Positions 61,070-64,000 of a stretch of 64,000 nt of DNA are shown here, piece by piece (the stretch's first letter is position 1; each line of letters opens with the position of its first letter). The translations under genes and the position numbers were made by a program. Under the pieces are notes generated by a model. That model was not told the DNA's origin. It ran no database searches and saw only the letters and a program-made list of their open reading frames with translations. The DNA comes from DUQW01 sp050953805. Its GTDB lineage: Bacteria > Bacillota_I > Bacilli_A > Acholeplasmatales > Acholeplasmataceae. Location: positions 1 to 64,000 of the forward strand of contig JBMNNE010000001.1 of the NCBI GenBank assembly GCA_050953805.1. The letters run 5' to 3'.

Positions 61070-62971
61070 CTATCGTTTATTTTTGATTATTGATAAAATT
61101 AATTTTATATATTCCTCAAGTGCAACCGTAATTTGTTGATTATCACCATATTTACGGTAAGTAACTTCTCGATTTTCGATCTCTTTATCACCAATAACAA
61201 TCGAAAAAGGGATTTTACTAGTCTGTGCGTCTCGAATCTTATAACCCAATTTCTCTTCACGCAAATCTAGTTCAACGCGGATTCCATTTTTCTTCAGTTC
61301 ATCTAAAACTTCATTAGAATAATCGAGATGTTTTGATAAATTTACTGGTATAATTCGTGTTTGAATTGGACTTAACCATGTTGGAAAAGCTCCGCCATAG
61401 TGTTCGATTAAAATGCCGATAAATCTCTCTAGTGAGCCATAAATAGCTCTATGTAACATCACTGGTCGAACTCTTTCACCAGTTTCACCAATGTAAAATA
61501 ATTCAAATCTTTCTGGTAAGTTCATATCTAGTTGAATCGTTCCACATTGCCAAATGCGATTTAATGAATCTCTAATCTTATAGTCTAATTTGGGTCCGTA
61601 GAAAGCGCCGTCGCCTGGATTTATTTTTACTTCTTTTCCGGTCATTTTAGCTGCTTCATATAACGCTTTTTCTGATTTATCCCAAACTTCAATTTCGCCA
61701 ATAAAGTTGGCTTCAGGTCTCGTTGATAATTCAATATGATACTTTAAACCAAAGGTATCATAAATTTCATCAAAAAGATTAATTAATTCGACTACTTCTT
61801 GTAATATTTGATCATTTCTCATATAGACATGTGCATCATCTTGGGTAAAGGCTCTAACTCTAAATAAACCATTTAATGCCCCGCTTGCTTCATAACGATG
61901 AACATGTCCTAATTCCCCAACTCTTAATGGTAAATCACGATAAGAGTGAATTGAATTTTTATAAACTAACATCCCTCCGGGACAATTCATTGGCTTAATC
62001 GCAAATTCTTTTTCATCTATTGTTGATGTATACATATTATCTCGATAATTAGCCCAGTGCCCGGAAATTTCCCAAAGCTCTTGATTTAACATTGTTGGTG
62101 TTTCAATATATTTATAATTGTGGCGATCATGAACTTGATACCAATAATTAACTAGTTCTCGTTTAATAATCATCCCGTTTGGTAACCAAAATGGAAATCC
62201 TGGCCCATATTCAGATAACATAAAAATTTCTAACTCTCGGCCCAATTTACGGTGATCACGTTTCTTTCGTTCTTCTAATAAAACTAAATGTTCATCTAAA
62301 TCTTTTTTGTTCCAAAACGCAGTTCCATAAATTCGCGTTAACATTTTATTATTACTATCACCGCGCCAATAAGCTCCAGCTAAAGATAGTAATTTAAAAT
62401 GTTTAATTTCTCTTGTGTTTTGGACGTGTCCTCCACGACATAAATCAGTAAAGTTATTTTGTGTATGGGTTGAAATCACATCATCCTTTAACTCCTCAAT
62501 TAGTTCTAATTTGTAAGGATCACCACTAAAAAACTTTTTAGCCGCTTCATAACTTAATTCATTTCTAATTATATCAGCGCCTTCTTTTGAAAGTCGTTTC
62601 ATTTCAGTTTCAATTGTTTCTAAATCAACTTCTCTTATGACAGTATCACCAAAATCAACATCATAATAAAAACCTTCTTCAATAGCTGGTCCCACTCCAA
62701 ATTTAGCATTTGGATATAAGTTAGTAATGGCTTCAGCCATTAAATGAGCGGCAGAGTGATTTAAAATATGTAAACTTCTTTCATCTCTTTTCGTTAAAAT
62801 ATCAATTTTACCATCACTTTTTATTGGAAAATCAACACTGACAAATTCATCATTAAATAAGGCACCAACAGCCATATTTGCTAATCCTTCTGAAATTGAT
62901 GAAGCAATTTCAAATGGAGTTACATTTTCCTTAAATTCTTTGATACTTCCGTCTTTAAACTGTATTTTCAT
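61070..62971 (-). CDS. thrS: Threonyl-tRNA synthetase
   Basis: Charges tRNA-Thr. TGS domain (1-60), editing domain with HILNHSAAHLMAEA (about 70) and CRGGHV (about 178), class II core with AIKPMNCPGGMLVYK, RVGELGHVHRYEASG, RAFTQDDAHVY and MLHRAIYGSLERF; anticodon-binding domain from about 535. 633 residues. Two ATGs are close; the GGGGT site fits ATG 62971 (8 bases) better than 62977. No T-box: only about 65 bases separate it from dnaI. Confidence 0.97.
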   Translation of the reverse strand: MKIQFKDGSIKEFKENVTPFEIASSISEGLANMAVGALFNDEFVSVDFPIKSDGKIDILTKRDERSLHILNHSAAHLMAEAITNLYPNAKFGVGPAIEEGFYYDVDFGDTVIREVDLETIETEMKRLSKEGADIIRNELSYEAAKKFFSGDPYKLELIEELKDDVISTHTQNNFTDLCRGGHVQNTREIKHFKLLSLAGAYWRGDSNNKMLTRIYGTAFWNKKDLDEHLVLLEERKKRDHRKLGRELEIFMLSEYGPGFPFWLPNGMIIKRELVNYWYQVHDRHNYKYIETPTMLNQELWEISGHWANYRDNMYTSTIDEKEFAIKPMNCPGGMLVYKNSIHSYRDLPLRVGELGHVHRYEASGALNGLFRVRAFTQDDAHVYMRNDQILQEVVELINLFDEIYDTFGLKYHIELSTRPEANFIGEIEVWDKSEKALYEAAKMTGKEVKINPGDGAFYGPKLDYKIRDSLNRIWQCGTIQLDMNLPERFELFYIGETGERVRPVMLHRAIYGSLERFIGILIEHYGGAFPTWLSPIQTRIIPVNLSKHLDYSNEVLDELKKNGIRVELDLREEKLGYKIRDAQTSKIPFSIVIGDKEIENREVTYRKYGDNQQITVALEEYIKLILSIIKNKR

Positions 62972-63040
62972 CTTCATTACCCCATTCTTTTACCTATAAA
63001 AAGTTTATCATTTAGCACCATTATTTGCAAACATTTAAGT

Positions 63041-63847
63041 CTATTTTCTAAATGGAGCCGTTAACGGAACTTCATCGGTTAATTCTCGAATTCGGTGAAC
63101 AATTCTAGCCGCTTTATTACGATCAGTTTCAACTCTGTCAGTCGCCATAAAATCAATTAATTGTTTTTGGCTAAAATTAGACGAAATTAAAATTGGTAAC
63201 CCCGAAGCTAATCTAAATTGTAAAATTGGACTTAAAACTTCATCTCTAAACCAGCCAGTCATATTTTCACTACCAATATCATCAAAAACTAATAAATCGC
63301 AAGTCTTCAGTGCGGTAACTTTATCTTCTAATTCATTAGTTGAAATTGAAGTTTTTAAATTTCGAACTAAATCCGGAAAATAAACAAATAGTACTTTCTT
63401 AAATTTAGCCACTTCTTCAACAATTGCCGATAGTAAATAAGTTTTACCACTACCGTAAATGCCATATAAATAAAGACCCTTAGTATATTTATTTTCCCTT
63501 AATGAGTTAATAAAGTTATCGGCTTTCAAATAAGCTTGTTTTCTTTCTTCGGTATTTAAAATGAATTCATCTAAACTAGCATCCAGTAAAAAATTGACTG
63601 TATCAAGTGATAAAACATTCGCTTCAGCTTCTCTTTTCTTAATTACTTTTTCTAAATCGACTGAAGGCATCATAAAAATTTCTAATGTGTCTTCCGTTTT
63701 CTTCAGTGTAGGAATAAAATTTGGATTCTCATTTGATTTTTTCATTTTCAAATAACGATAAGCCGTCATCAATTCAAAATCTGACAACTTCATTTTTTTG
63801 ATTTCCTGATCTTTTTCAACTATTTCTCTTAATTCTTGATAGTTCAT
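63041..63847 (-). CDS. dnaI: Primosomal protein DnaI, helicase loader
   Basis: AAA+ ATPase that loads the replicative helicase. An N-terminal helicase-binding region (about 1-120, without the usual clear zinc finger), Walker A YGIYGSGKTYL (about residue 127), Walker B LLVFDDIGSE (about 185), sensor region LISSNFSQKQL and arginine finger region RIVHRIRELT. 268 residues, slightly shorter than Bacillus DnaI. Its GGAGGT ribosome site overlaps the dnaB stop. Confidence 0.92.
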   Translation of the reverse strand: MNYQELREIVEKDQEIKKMKLSDFELMTAYRYLKMKKSNENPNFIPTLKKTEDTLEIFMMPSVDLEKVIKKREAEANVLSLDTVNFLLDASLDEFILNTEERKQAYLKADNFINSLRENKYTKGLYLYGIYGSGKTYLLSAIVEEVAKFKKVLFVYFPDLVRNLKTSISTNELEDKVTALKTCDLLVFDDIGSENMTGWFRDEVLSPILQFRLASGLPILISSNFSQKQLIDFMATDRVETDRNKAARIVHRIRELTDEVPLTAPFRK

Positions 63848-63859
63848 TTTTAGTACCTC

Positions 63860-64000
63860 CTAAAAATTTTCAATATACTCATCTAACCAATCAGGCTCTG
63901 GAGCCTGAGTTTTTTTAGATGTTCGTTTCCCTGTTTGGATTGGTGCTTCATTTAATTGTGCTAAATAACTAACAGCATCTTCAGTAGTTTTTACCCCATT
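63860..64000 (-). CDS. dnaB: Replication initiation and membrane attachment protein DnaB, C-terminal end only
   Basis: An open frame enters from the right edge and ends with TAG at 63860-63862. The last 46 residues are QTGKRTSKKTQAPEP and DWLDEYIENF; the P-DWLDEY end is typical of Gram-positive DnaB just before dnaI. The rest lies outside the window. Confidence 0.75.
   Translation of the reverse strand, partial: NGVKTTEDAVSYLAQLNEAPIQTGKRTSKKTQAPEPDWLDEYIENF

Noticed and set aside
61070..63040. T-box or other riboswitch before thrS
   Set aside because: Only about 65 bases separate thrS from dnaI and no structure is seen.
63891..63916. Terminator-like hairpin with T7 on plus
   Set aside because: It lies inside the dnaB coding end, where no plus-strand gene is present; probably chance from the codons.

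Overview
The window looks like chromosomal DNA of a low-GC relative of the Firmicutes/Mollicutes, probably an Acholeplasma- or Izemoplasma-like organism. The DNA is strongly AT-rich. Gene order follows the Bacillus core (rsfS-yqeK-yqeH-yqeG; alaS-ruvX-yrzB-trmR-trhP1-trhP2; rnr-smpB; dnaB-dnaI-thrS). There is a DUF2779 nuclease of a type common in mollicutes, and very large lipid- or membrane-anchored surface proteins. UGA is a stop: several gene pairs overlap as ATGA, and Trp is always TGG in the long frames, so code 11 applies. Nearly every gene is on the minus strand; only a thioredoxin-like gene and a GH13 gene are on plus. I see no tRNA, rRNA, CRISPR array, insertion sequence or prophage.

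Layout, left to right: (1) 1-6.4 kb: a frameshifted comEC, comEA, an unknown membrane protein, and an operon of a lipoprotein, an ECF sigma factor and its probable anti-sigma factor. (2) 6.4-9.5 kb: thioredoxin-like protein, DUF2779 nuclease, acyl-ACP thioesterase. (3) 9.5-19.1 kb: two housekeeping clusters for ribosome assembly (rsfS, yqeK, yqeH, yqeG, greA) and tRNA wobble-uridine modification plus alaS. (4) 19.2-24.5 kb: MscS channel and a 1401-residue repeat-built surface protein. (5) 24.6-31 kb: an operon rnr-smpB-patatin-PAP2-AOS synthase-SDR. Its last four genes are coupled by overlaps of about 1 nt and resemble a sphingoid-base pathway. (6) 31-33.4 kb: eno, then ribU under an FMN riboswitch. 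(7) 33.5-46 kb: one 12.5-kb gene for a giant InlB-type repeat lipoprotein. (8) 46.4-49.5 kb: DUF3137-like membrane protein, and a divergent GH13 gene with a cre site. (9) 49.5-55.7 kb: operon tdh-kbl-ABC exporter-mrp-hydrolase. (10) 55.8-61 kb: nucleoside ABC importer of the BmpA/Nup type with a cre-like box in its promoter. (11) 61-64 kb: thrS, dnaI and the 3' end of dnaB.

The part most worth pursuing is the patatin/PAP2/AOS/SDR operon. Its AOS enzyme looks like serine palmitoyltransferase rather than like the true kbl found elsewhere in the window, which suggests sphingolipid-like membrane lipids in a mollicute-type cell. Next come the multi-scale duplications in the giant lipoprotein, the sigma/anti-sigma/lipoprotein module in which the lipoprotein is a paralogue of the anti-sigma ectodomain, and a set of regulatory structures: leaderless mRNAs, hairpins on Shine-Dalgarno sites, an attenuator before alaS, and inverted repeats over promoters.
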